In this document: piece after piece, positions 25,982-37,382 of the stretch
Numbering within the stretch: position 1 is the stretch's first letter
How the letters are laid out: each line of letters begins with the position of its first letter
Assembly (NCBI GenBank): GCA_963573385.1
Contig: CAUYLG010047366.1
Span: 62,001-126,000 of the forward strand
Direction of reading: 5' to 3'
Origin: Cacajao melanocephalus
Taxonomy: Eukaryota; Chordata; Mammalia; Primates; Pitheciidae
Length of the DNA stretch: 64,000 nt
Notes under the pieces: model-generated
The model's database searches: none
What the model saw: the letters and a program-made list of their open reading frames with translations, nothing else
Told to the model about the DNA's origin: nothing
Translations under genes and position numbers: made by a program

Positions 25982-26341
25982 TTTTCAAAGAAGGGACTCC
26001 CACTGTGCAGCTGATGAGACTGTCAGTTCCCCCAGCAGTCCAGATCCTCTGCGCCCCGTGGCCCTGCTCACCCTGAGGCTATCCTGTTTGCAAGACCTGC
26101 TTCACCTGGGCAGGGAGGACAGCTGTTCTGGAGAGCGAGCTCAGGAAACCTACCCTTCCCCCATGCTTCCGCGGCCCCAGGAGCCTGGCATTCCCAGCCT
26201 GGTCTCTCCACTGGCTGCAGCCTCACTTGCTTTGCCCTCTTTGGTTTGAAAGTTTTTCAGTATACATGTTGGTTTCCACACAGCTTGGAGGTTTCTGATC
26301 TGTTTTATACACGTGTATGTTCCATCAAATCGGAACATGTG
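25982..26341. other. Single-copy spacer between two Alus
   Basis: About 360 bp, GC-moderate, with no recognised element. Confidence 0.4.
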
Positions 26342-26665
26342 GGTTTTGGGTTTTTTGTGTGTTTTCTGTTTTGTTTTGCTTTTGCTTTTGAGTTGTGCTC
26401 TGGTCGCCCAGGCTGGAGTGCAGTGTTCTGATCTCAGCTCGCTGCAGCCTCAACCTCCCTGGCTCAGGTGATTCTCACACCTCAGCTTCCTGAGTAGCTG
26501 GGATTACAGGCACGTGCCACCACGCCCAACTAATTTTTGTATTTTTAGTAGAGATAGGGTTTCACCATGTTGACCAGGCTGGTCTCGAACTCCTGATCTC
26601 AGGTGATCCACCCGCCTTGGCCTCCCAAAGTGCTGGGATCACAGGAGTGAGCCACCATGCTCAGC
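26342..26665 (-). mobile_element. Alu SINE with (TTTTG)-rich tail, minus strand
   Basis: GTTTTGTTTTGCTTTTGC precedes CGCCCAGGCTGGAGTGCAG and the full dimer, ending in GTGAGCCACCATGCTCAGC. Confidence 0.92.
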
Positions 26666-26679
26666 TCATTTCCTGCTTT

Positions 26680-26790
26680 ATAAAAGGGGGGTGTCTACCT
26701 GCTCTTCTCGTAGGATTTTTGTGAGGATCAAACAAGGCAAAAACACTTAGTAAATTTCACAGCTCTGTGGGAAGCACTGACTTAATACGA
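26680..26790 (+). mobile_element. MIR 3' fragment, plus strand
   Basis: TATAAAAGGGGGGTGTCTACC, TTTTTGTGAGGATCAAAC and AAAACACTTAGTAAATTTC match the MIR 3' region. Confidence 0.62.
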
Positions 26791-27834
26791 AGCTCTGTGA
26801 TTATATTTCCTGGACACATATGTTCACAAATGCTGGTTGATATTGTCCTCCTTGTGTCTGTTGCTTCAGCATGTGATGTTTGAGCCTTCAGCTGTGAGAG
26901 GAAAATGAGCAAGACCAGAGACTTGCAGACAAGTCCCTCACCTCGGGGGGCACACCAAGCCCCAGCTAAAGACGGGATAGAGAGCCTTTTGCAAAAATGA
27001 CTTTGATGGCAATAAAGTGTGTAAATCACAGAGTATGACTCTGCTTTCCTCCTCACTGCGAGGACCAAATATTCACTTTATACATGGCTATGTTCCATGT
27101 GTAACTGTATATAGAGCAAAAATGATTGACAGTAGGTGTTTACTATATCCAAAAGGCTCCTAGCCTCACACCCATTCAGCTGTGTGCTCCTGTGATCACA
27201 TATTTGCAGCAAGGAATGTCCTTAAATCTGTAATGTTAAAATAGTTGCTTGAGTAACTTCAGAGGCTCAACTAATCATTCAATTGCTATCGATCACCCTA
27301 CAAGTTCCAGTAGTTACTCCTGGTACAGACTGGCTCTTGGAAGACGCTCTTCACTGAAAATAGCAATGAAGAGACACAATTCAATTGCACTTTCTAACTG
27401 CATTCCTATAAAAACCATTTAACTAGTAACTAAACATCACTGAGTAGTTTTAGAAAATTAAATCTAACCAGCAGATGCAAGTAGTTTTACAGGCTTAGCA
27501 AACCAAGTGCTACTGTGCCTCTCAGAACTGCTTGTTTTTGTCATTTATATTGCTGTGGTTTTAATATTAAATTACTTGATTCTTAAATGTCACAATACTC
27601 TCTGGTTTTTCTATGAATAAAAGTCCTGAAAGAAAAATCTATGAAATTGGATCTCACCTTACAAAATATTTGTATTTCCAAGAAGTTTCAGGTCAAACAT
27701 GTTCTACTTTAAACAAACTGAGCCAGGTTTATTGTTTCGGGGAATTTGCATTGAATAATTCAAATGACCAGTCATTACCAGCTACTCATTTATTCACCAG
27801 GAAACGGTGTTCTTTAAAAATTTCAGAGTTGCAA
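26791..27834. other. Single-copy AT-rich interval
   Basis: About 1 kb with no recognised repeat. A 42-base segment beginning GTAACTTCAGAGGC at 27252 resembles one at 30124. A 154-codon frame starting at 27613 runs into the MER5A-like element and is treated as chance. Confidence 0.42.
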
Positions 27835-28075
27835 AATCCTGCACAATTTAACATTTTGGACTGGAGAACTCTTTGCTGTGGGGGCTGTGCTGTGAATTGT
27901 AGGGTGTCCAGCAGCATCCCTGGGGTCTATCCAGTCAATGCCAGTAGCAACCACCAGTCTCGACAGACAAAAATGTCACTAGACATTGCCAGATGGCTGG
28001 GGAATGGGGCAAAGGAGAGGCCCCAGATTCTCCCAGGCTGGGCTAGAACACACTATGAGATAGTTGAGAAAAGGT
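27835..28075 (-). mobile_element. MER5A-like hAT-Charlie element, minus strand
   Basis: Read on the plus strand, ACATTTTGGACTGGAGAAC, CTTTGCTGTGGGGGCTGTG, AGCAGCATCCCTGGGG, AATGCCAGTAGCAACCACC and AAAAATGTCACTAGACATTG follow the complement of MER5A. It is a short non-autonomous DNA transposon relic without a transposase gene. Confidence 0.82.
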
Positions 28076-29186
28076 AAAAATTAAAGTAGCATTATAGCCA
28101 GTATAATGTTTATTTCCCCAAATTGTCCTAAGGCAGGGAAAAAAGAATTGGAAACACGAAACATTGCCATTGGCCTGGCTGAATGATCAGTTCCCAGAAA
28201 AATGCCGTGAAACTACCGTGTTATACATCATGCAGGTGAAGAATACAGCCCTGATGTTGATTCCTCTGGAAAAATCAATCTTGAGTGTGTAAGATTTTCA
28301 TAATTGCATTGCATGATCACATCATAAAATGTGCTATGTTTTCAGGAAAAAAAAAATTCAGAATTGCAATCACAGCTTTATTTCATCCCTTTTTGGTGAC
28401 ATGTTTTCCTCCAGGGCTTTCCTATGCAGAGAGAGAAAACAAGTTGAATTAGAGAATTGTGTAAGAAAACACTGATTCCTCTTACTGAAGCTTGATTTTT
28501 AAACACTGAGTCTGTGGGAAGTGAAAACTGTTTTTATCCGAGCAACTGTGAAAGCACAATAATCTTAAACTGAAATTCGGGCTGGAGCGTCTCAGAGGAC
28601 CACACCTACCTCATCATTTCTTCCAGCACTCTCCTTGGTTTCTGTGAAAATGACCAGATACCCATGCTGATTACAGAACAGAAACCACAGCAAAGTGAGC
28701 TGAGTCACTGACTCCATTAACTATCCTCCAGATTGCTACTTACTCACAGGGAAAAAAAAAAAAATCAGGGAGAACAAATCTTTGCAAACTGCCCTAATCC
28801 CAGGCTTGTGTCAAGCAAATATATTGTGAAATGGGTTCTTTCTTAAAGTAAGAATAGATTTACAGCACATGATTGGGATGAAATACTGAAAAAATACAAT
28901 TTAACCTAGTAAAAGGAAAGCAGCAAAAATCTAAAAGGTCATCATTCACCGATGCAGCAGCTCAGAGTCATGAAACCTAACAGAGGAAATTGAACCTGAT
29001 ATTCAGTTTCTCCATCGCCTGACTTCCTTCTCTCCTCTGTATTATTCATTTCATCTTTTTTAGGATAGAAACGGCACAGGCCTGCGTGTTTCCTAACTAG
29101 GAAAACGCGTACTGAATGGAAGCAAGTGTTCGCTCTGTTTTACTGCTAAAAACATTACTTACATCAAAAATATTTTTTAAATACAG
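28076..29186. other. Single-copy interval, no gene seen
   Basis: About 1.1 kb with A runs near 28348 and 28750. No element or exon is recognised. Confidence 0.42.
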
Positions 29187-29247
29187 AAAAGGAAGGAAGG
29201 AAGAAAGGGAGGGAGGGAGAGAGGGAGGAACAGGAGGAAGGAAGAAA
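29187..29247 (+). repeat. (GGAA)n purine microsatellite
   Basis: GGAAGGAAGGAAG, then GGGAGGGAGGGAGAG, about 60 bases of nearly pure purine. Confidence 0.93.
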
Positions 29248-29372
29248 CATAACTGTTGGAAAAAATCCCACTTAATATTTTAAAAGGTGACTCAAATAAA
29301 TATCAATCTGAGTAAATATTTTTAATTTTCTTTACACAATCTGTGACTCAATTTCTTCCACTTTTTTTAAAT

Positions 29373-29404
29373 ATTTATTTATTTATTTATTTATTTATTT
29401 ATTG
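29373..29404 (-). repeat. (TTTA)n tract, Alu tail
   Basis: Eight TTTA units directly at the tail side of the next Alu. On the Alu strand this is a TAAA-type tail. Confidence 0.93.
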
Positions 29405-29688
<284 letters not shown>

Positions 29689-32600
29689 CTTCTTATTTTT
29701 ACAGGAAAAAAAATTCCAGATACGGGAGCCTCTGTATACGTTGCTTGGAATACCCTGCAGTGCAGTAGTGGCTGTGATGCCCTTTAATAGACTTCACATC
29801 ATGATTGAGCCCACACACACAGAGAGACGCTCAGGAGACCGTGCATCATTATGTGCATCACATTGAAATATTCCCTCTTCTTGCTCCTTCTTCTTTTCTT
29901 CTTCCTCAGTGCTCACTCATAGAGGCTCAGTAAATTTATTTCACGAGCCAAATGGATCCTAACCCAAAATTTGAAAAGCACGACCCAAGATGAGGATGAC
30001 ACAGCTACGATGGCCTGTTAACCATCAGAAAGGCTGGAGCCCCAGACATGGAGCTCTGGTGTGACCCTGAGTGGACCAGGAGTATTTAGTTCACCTGGGG
30101 AAGGACAGGACATGAAAGCTTTGGTAACGTCAGAAGCTCAACTCATCACTGAATTGCTCTTGACCAGGAATGGATCTTTACTGAAATTGTCTGTTGGTTG
30201 CTAGGCTCCCTGGAAAGTCTCAAGGTAGAAATGAACTGTTTCAAACCAAGTGAGGCTGAAAAATAGGTCTTTAGAATTCAGACAAGATGGGTCCCAAAGC
30301 AGCTAGTGTCTGCACGGCTCTTCCTGGCCCCCATGTCCGCCCTCTCGGATGCTGGCAGTCCTGCAATCTCACTGCCACCATGGTAGGTAAATCTTCGCCT
30401 TGTTTGCCTTTTGTGCAAATCTTTGCTTTGTTTGCATGAAGTTTGGAAATTAGTCCTTACTTTACTTTGCAAAACCCACATCAGCGCGTAGAGATGCCTC
30501 GTCTTGCACTGAGACTCTCACCAGCCTTACTGCCAGCAAAGACTGACTCCCGGGGGCACGTCTCCATCCTTAATGGAAGGTCAACCAAGAGGCCAGGGGA
30601 GGTGAAGCAGGGCTGGAGCCAGGGACCCCGCCTTCGAGGACCAGGAATCTCTTCCAGTGAGGAGCTGGGTCTCCATTCACATAGGCCAGCTTCCCAAATC
30701 ACAGAACTCTGTGGGACACAGAAGTGGGCGCGACACTGCTTTTCTAAACTATTGACTTCTGTGCCCTCCCCCTTTTTATCCAGCGTCAGAAGAAAAATGA
30801 TTTGGTACATTTTGCATCTTCTATGACTGGGCAAAGTGTTTGAAAGTTGACATGAACAATGTCACATTTAGGCTCCTGAGGACTGAGACCAGAACAAACA
30901 AAGGCTTTTAGGTTTCGTGAGAGCCCTATCCGGGGTTGATTTTGGTAACTGCCATCTGAGAAGTAAACTGTCACTTTATAAAAGCGATTGTCCAGCATTT
31001 GGTTACCTAGGGCTCATCCAGACCCGGGGCTTTGGGAAGGCTGAAGTCAGAAGCATCCCCCAGTCCTGGGTTGTCGCCGTGGCTATTTTTCATCTAGGAA
31101 TCAGACTTCTGAACTTTATTTATTGAATTTACTGGACATCCAGATGAACACTAAAACTCTCTTTTACATTTGAAAGGTCAAATCAAGATTAAGCGAGTTA
31201 GAGAAACATTGAAGAATAGCCCTGCATCCACTCACGAAGCACCTGTGTCGTTTGGGGTTTGTTCTCTGTGCATGGAGACTCAGCTGGTCACACAGGAAAA
31301 CTTGTATATTCTCAAATCAACAAGTTCATTAAAAATAACGAAGCTATTATCTATCTACATCACGCTCTGATTATACCTTACAGCATTACATTGCCACTTC
31401 CAATTTCTCTAGTCTTAAGGCTTTACCATGTAAGCCTCTCCTCTGAGGGTAAAACCTCCTGCCAAGGTTGGAGAAGGCTTTGCTATCTCTCCACTCCTGC
31501 CGTGTATAGCACTGTCCACGGACCTGCCTCCAGGGTGTGTTCAGTAAGTGTACAATTCTTTTCAAAAGGAAGGGTTGCACATTTCTAACTCTTTCACAAA
31601 CTCTTTACTTGAATCTCTTTATCCGATATCAGGTAAATTTCTAGAACCCAAATACAATGGCTGTTGAAGGAAATAGTGGCTCTCAGTGCTTGCTTTCTGG
31701 GGAGCGACAGCTTTTATTAATGAAGGCACATCAAAAACCAAACTCTAGAACAGAAATGGCCTCTGCAAGCTTCAGACTGTGAGACGCCAGTCCACCAAGG
31801 TTGAAATGTTGGCAAACGTTAATGGCAATGCTAGTCTAGCAATGAGAATAGAAGAAAGCCAGTTCGCCTGAGTCTCTGTGCCATGCCCTGCATTTGCACT
31901 CATTATGCTGAGGAGCTGCCAGAGCTAGGGACCAAGAGGCTGTGGACGTCCAGCCACCTTCTCCTCCTGCCCCTAGCGTTTCCCTGTAACTCACTCCCAG
32001 GGAGCCAGGGCACATTTACCAGGTTCCTTGGGACACCATAGCAGTCACTCCTGGACTGCAGTTCACGACAACACGAAGGGCCCCAGCAAATTAGAAAGAC
32101 ACTCGCCTATGCTGCACCCTTGGGCTTGATGTCCCAAGCCCCTCTTGAGGCGCCACGATTCTCAAGTCGGGGCTGACCCTCTCACACTCGCCTTCCCTGG
32201 GGCCAGGCCCCAGCTTCCCTGATTCAAGCATCAACTCCAGGTCGGTGGAGGACATCTGGCCCCCAGCAGCCCCGGGGCTGCCATCTGTAGTCCTTAACTT
32301 CTCCTTCACTTTGATCATCGCCTTGGCCACCCTATACTTTGGGTGACCCCATCTGTCTAACACAATGTCACCCATGCCTTTTGATTTGATCTCAACTTCC
32401 TCACATGACTTGGGGCTCCAGGGTTTGGGAGGGGCTGGGCTTTCCGTAGGTTTTCACATCACACAGTGGCTGATGAGAAATTCCCTGCTCCAATCTGAAG
32501 AATCCCTGTCCCGATGCTCGCGGGAGGAGGGAGGAGCACTGCCACTAGTGAGTAAGGTGTTTGGAAATAGACAGTACCTTTAAAGACTGAATGTTGGGGT

Positions 32601-34700
32601 TTGAAGGAGCCAATCAACCAATGGGAACACGTGTCCCCTGAAACAAGGCAGGGAACCCATTTGTAAATAGGTTTTCAGCACCGACTCCAGTTGAACATGC
32701 AGACACCTGGTACATCTGAGGCTGGCTCTGTAGCACCCAACTCTACCAAAGCTAAATTCCATCTTTTAAAAGGAGCAGGTATAAGAATTAGGTCAGCTAA
32801 TGAAAAAGCTTTGCAAAGCTAAGTGATTGAGAATGGCCATGTTCTGAGCATCAGCACACAAGACAAAAAGGTTTAGAAAACACTCCAGTCTCTGGGAGTC
32901 CTTAGAGGCCAGCGCTGCACCAGGGTTCTTTCAGGGAAAGATTTCATCATGGAAGTTGGGGAACACAGTATTGACTTGACAACAGATTAAGGCTATTAAG
33001 AAACTTTGCTAAAATAAACAAAGAACTTGTGCCCTGCAGTCACGGTGAAATTGCCGGTAATCACTAAGTAAAAACCACTGAAGAAAAGGATGAAACCAAT
33101 AATCATCTCACTTCCATCAACTGCCCTGCAGGTAATGACCTACCCAAAACAAAGAGAGGGGGCAGCTTTCATTTATGGACATAAAAGGAAGTCATAAAAT
33201 GTATGTGTGAATATAAAACCGAGAAAGAAAGATGGTTAACTCGGGAGCCCTGTCCTGTGTATTATTTGAAAAGGCTTTTGTTAAATCCTCAAGGCAGCTC
33301 TATGACCCCCCGAGAGCACCACACTTAGGAAATAGGAGAGCTAGGTGGTAAAGAGTTGTGTGATCTCCTAGGAATCCCTGCTTTTTGGGCTGGGACCCCC
33401 TCATTCACCAATGGGGGTGCCACAACTTTACAGGCTGAGAGGGGATTCAGGGCACCCTCTGACTTTTACCTGCGAGAAAGGATATTGTACATTTTCAAAG
33501 AACAGAACTTATCCTACTCCAAAAGCCGTCTCGCATGGAAAAGGGTGAAAATTTACACAACCAACCACAAGGCACAGCACATTTAATCCATACAAGGTGG
33601 GTCCACACACAGGCCCAAAGCGCCATTCGGCATCAGATCTGGAGTGTGTTTCAAGGTGGGCCCACTGCTGGCACCCATCATGCCAGGGAAGGGTGAGCCA
33701 TTGAAGCGAAAGGACTGTGAGTTCAAGTATCCAGATGCTTGGTATTGTGTGCACAAAAGCATCTGTATTTGGGATGCACATTTCCATTTTCATTCAAAAG
33801 ATTATCAGTGGGCACAGGTGTACTTTATGACCGTAAGAAGTTATTTAATTTCCCAACTCATTTTCATATATTTCCTTCTTAACTTACCCACTTTACAAGA
33901 TGCCAGTTCTCTCGGTGAATCACCGTAACCTGCAGGCAACTTAGGTATTTTGTCAGCTTCTCGAGCGGCTGGGGCCACCAGAGATAAAATCATTTGCACT
34001 TTTATTGATTCACATAATGGCATCGGGAGAGGAGACAGAATACTTGTGAAGTCACAAAATTATTTAACCTGTGTTCCTAGTATGACTGTATTAAACCTGA
34101 TAATAATGCATATATATTTTTAAAACCTTAAGGTAATGCTCTCTGCTGTTTGTTTGCTATTTTAAAGCTCACCACACTCACTTATTTTTCACTGATGTTT
34201 ACAGTTAGCGAGAAGGAAGAAGGTTCAGGTGACTTGGCTTCTTCTGGTGAACATCTTCACCAAAGGTTTCCAGGAGACACCTGTCAGTGGGATGCCACCT
34301 GCTGGAAGACCCTGCAGAAAGTCCCATCCCAAAACCCCGTCCCAAAACCCCCTGGAGTGCCCAGCGCTGGTGGGAAGGTCACAGGAGTGTGATTTCCCAG
34401 TGAGAAGATGATACACTGAGACTGTTAAAGTCACTCGTACCTGCCCCATTCAGAATGCAGAACTCCCCTGGAAGCTCTTTCCGCTTAGGCAAGGCTGAAA
34501 CCGATGGGCAGACAGCCAGGAAGTGTTCTGAGCTTTGGGTTCAAAAATGAGATTCAGGGCATGTGATGGGGTGCAGGGGGCAAAGGACCCCCTCCCACAC
34601 CCCAGGTCACTCCTCCAGCATCATGCTGGCAGCACCTCACCTGCAAGCCCCCTCCTCCTCCTCAGTCTCCCTGCCTTGGCCTCCCTCTCTCCATCTCATC
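29689..34700. other. Long single-copy interval, no gene seen
   Basis: About 5 kb with few recognised repeats, the longest such stretch in the first half. Frames reach 127 codons (30443-30826 plus, opposed by 30481-30834 minus) and have no domains. Dispersed segment 30124-30165 resembles 27252-27293. I saw no convincing splice-flanked exon, but short exons of a non-coding RNA would not be visible by eye. Confidence 0.42.
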
Positions 34701-35644
34701 CACAACACACAAACCACACATACACACCCCACACACACACAGACACACACACACAGACACAAACTCACACCACACACATGCTCATGCAGACGCAGAGACA
34801 CACATTCACGCACATACCACACACGTACAGACACACAGAGATGCACACATTCATACGTACACACTGCACACACACCCTCACACATACACATGCCACACAC
34901 ACAGACCCACACACTCACACTGCACACATGCTCATGCAGATGCACACATACACATTCACATATACACCACACACATAAACAGACACACACAGTGACACAC
35001 ACATTCATACATACCCTCACACAGACACACATACCACACACTCACCCTCACACATACACACACATACCACACACACATCCCAGCACATACATAGACACAC
35101 ACACTCACACACACACACTGCATAGGCACACACATTCACACAGACACACACCACACACATTTACACAGACACACACAATCGCACAGACACACTTCACACA
35201 CATACACAGACAACACAGATACACCACACATACCACACACACTGCATATGCACACACAGGCACCCATTCACACACATACACACACATAGACACACAGACA
35301 CACATACCACCCAGATGCATACACACCATGCACAAACACACAACACATACACATACTACAAAGACACACATCTCACACAGACACACGACACATACATAGT
35401 ACACATGCACATTACACACAGAGACACACAAACACACAGCACACATAGAAACACACGGACACATAGCACATACATACACACACACAGACATGCCACACAT
35501 CTGCAGACACACACACACCACACAGACACCTAAACACACATAGAAACACACAGTGACACACACCACATAGGTACACATACAGTCACGCCACACATCTACA
35601 CACACACATCCACACACGCACCACACACAGACACACGCACTACA
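34701..35644 (+). repeat. CA-rich satellite, about 0.94 kb
   Basis: Nearly continuous CACACA with GA, TA and GC substitutions. A block containing CATGCTCATGCAGA occurs at about 34778 and 34928, about 150 bp apart, with similar surroundings, so part of the array carries a longer period. The CA repeat contains no stop codons in several frames, which produces spurious frames up to 278 codons (Thr/His-rich plus strand; Cys/Val-rich minus strand). Confidence 0.97.
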
Positions 35645-35879
35645 GGTCTTCTTCACACTAAGCCTCCCTCATGTTCACGGAATGTCGAATGGGAGAAATG
35701 GATGGAGCAGGCACAGGGTCCCTTGCCGAGGCTGGCTCGGGGCTGTGTCCGGCTCTCTCCCTTCCTTTCCTCTTCCAAGGTAACCAGCGTGTGGTTTCAC
35801 CTCTTTCCCCTGCATGGCCAGACACGGCTTGCAGAGCAGGGCCTGTCCATGAACCCTGCCTCTTTCTCACACTGGCCTG
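35645..35879. other. Spacer between CA-rich and TG-rich blocks
   Basis: About 235 bp of ordinary mixed sequence between two low-complexity blocks of opposite strand bias. Confidence 0.5.
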
Positions 35880-35997
35880 CGTGCGCACATCTGCACACAC
35901 AGATGTGTGTGTGAATGTGTGTTGCAGGTGTGCGTTTGGTATGCACGCGGGTGCCTGTACATGTGCATAGGTGTGCATGCACGCATGTGTGCTGTGT
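35880..35997 (+). repeat. TG/GC-rich alternating patch
   Basis: GATGTGTGTGTGAATGTGTG and GTGCATGCACGCATGTGTG; mainly alternating purine-pyrimidine with the strand bias opposite to the CA satellite just upstream. Confidence 0.85.
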
Positions 35998-37256
35998 AGA
36001 TGCCTGAGGTGAGTGGCTCAGCATGTGGAACTTTGAGCTCTTATGAGTACTTTGAACATGAAAAGACAAGTGTGTGTGAAAGAGGTGCCTGAGCTCTTCG
36101 CGGTTCCCTAACCATCCTTCATTTCAGTGCTGACGTTGGTGATTGTGCGGCGCACTGACAGAATGACAGCCTCAATGCCTCCCGTGCTGTGGCCCTGAAG
36201 CTCAGTCGTGTTCAGTGTTCAGCGTGCGCACACGTGGGCTGCTGGCGTCTTTAAAAGAAACGGGAGCTCACAGAGACCTGGCTGTTCCCAGAAGCACTCA
36301 GGACACCCTCCCATGACATCACACCGTTGCCGTGGTAACAGGGATACTCACTACCAGAATCACGACTATATTTCACCAATTTAGTGCTCTATTAAACACA
36401 AAATAATGCCTCCTTTAATGATGCTTGGCTGTGGTTCTGAGAAACATGGAGCCCCTGGAGCCAGAGCCCAGCCGCAGAACAAAAGTGCGGAAAGAAGGAC
36501 CCACTCCTGTTCAGAGGCGCAGTGGCCTCCTGGCATGAGGGTCAGGCACGGTGACATGTCGAGGTTCTCCATAACAACTTGGGCAGCCAATGGCACCCAC
36601 ATGCCTTGGTGGCAACTCTTCCAGCCTTGGACGAGGTGTGTATGGCACAGCCTGGGTGTGAAAATGGCAGCCAGTGACTCCCTGGGCCAGCCCTTGTTCC
36701 AGGCAGCTTCGAATCCTCATTTCTGCACGTGGAGAAAAGCCCGTGCCCCAGGGGAGAAGAGCATGGGGCAGGGTCTGTAGGAAATGAGCAGAGAGCTTCC
36801 TGGAGGCCGGGCTGGGGAAGGGCACAGGGAAGCCTGGCCTCCACTGGTGTTACTCCCCAGAGGGAGGCAGGGCTGGGGAACGCACAGAAAGACCAGCCTC
36901 TGCTGATGTTCCCTCCCAGTATCAGGCAGGCAGGGCTGCGGGGGGTGTCCCTTTCCTCTCACTGCACTGTCACGTGTCCTAACTCATTTCCATTCTATCT
37001 TGATTGGCTCAGAAAACATCCAATTTGGCAAAGCCTAAATCATCTTGCTTTCCGTCATCTGCGTGGAATCTCTCCTTCTCAACCGTGGGCTGGACTGCAA
37101 AGCGACTCTAGCTCTGAATTCCTACCGATTGCTCTTTGGTTGTCCCTAGAAAAAGGAAATCCTTCCCATGTCTTCCCGCTGTTCCTCTCCACGTCCCTTC
37201 GTAGACGGCTGCCCGAGAGGCCAGCTCAGGAGCCCTCTACGTGCCCTGCAGACAAC
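35998..37256. other. GC-richer single-copy interval
   Basis: About 1.26 kb. Overlapping frames on both strands up to 184 codons (36729-37283 plus) contain no recognisable domain. Local repetition of GGCAGGGCTGGGG-like text near 36805-36945 suggests a short degenerate duplication. Confidence 0.42.
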
Positions 37257-37382
37257 ACAGGTCTCAGAGCCAGACAAGCCTGAATTTGAAGCCCACTCTG
37301 AGTGTGAACTTGGCTGTGGAAAAGTGATACGATCACTCTAAGCCTCTGTTTTGTCATCAGTAAAATAGGGAGGGGTCGCTTA
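37257..37382 (+). mobile_element. MIR SINE, plus strand
   Basis: CTCAGAGCCAGACAAGCCTG, GTGTGAACTTGGCTGTGG, CTCTAAGCCTCTGTTTTG and CATCAGTAAAATAGGGAGG follow the MIR core closely. Confidence 0.82.

Noticed and set aside
27613..28077. 154-codon plus-strand frame
   Set aside because: Its second half is MER5A-like transposon DNA read in an arbitrary frame; the first half has no recognisable domain.
34563..35656. Frames of 278 (plus) and 183 (minus) codons
   Set aside because: Translation of the CA-rich satellite in frames without stops; no protein-like composition.
36729..37283. 184-codon plus-strand frame
   Set aside because: GC-rich chance frame overlapped by opposing frames, ending in MIR sequence.
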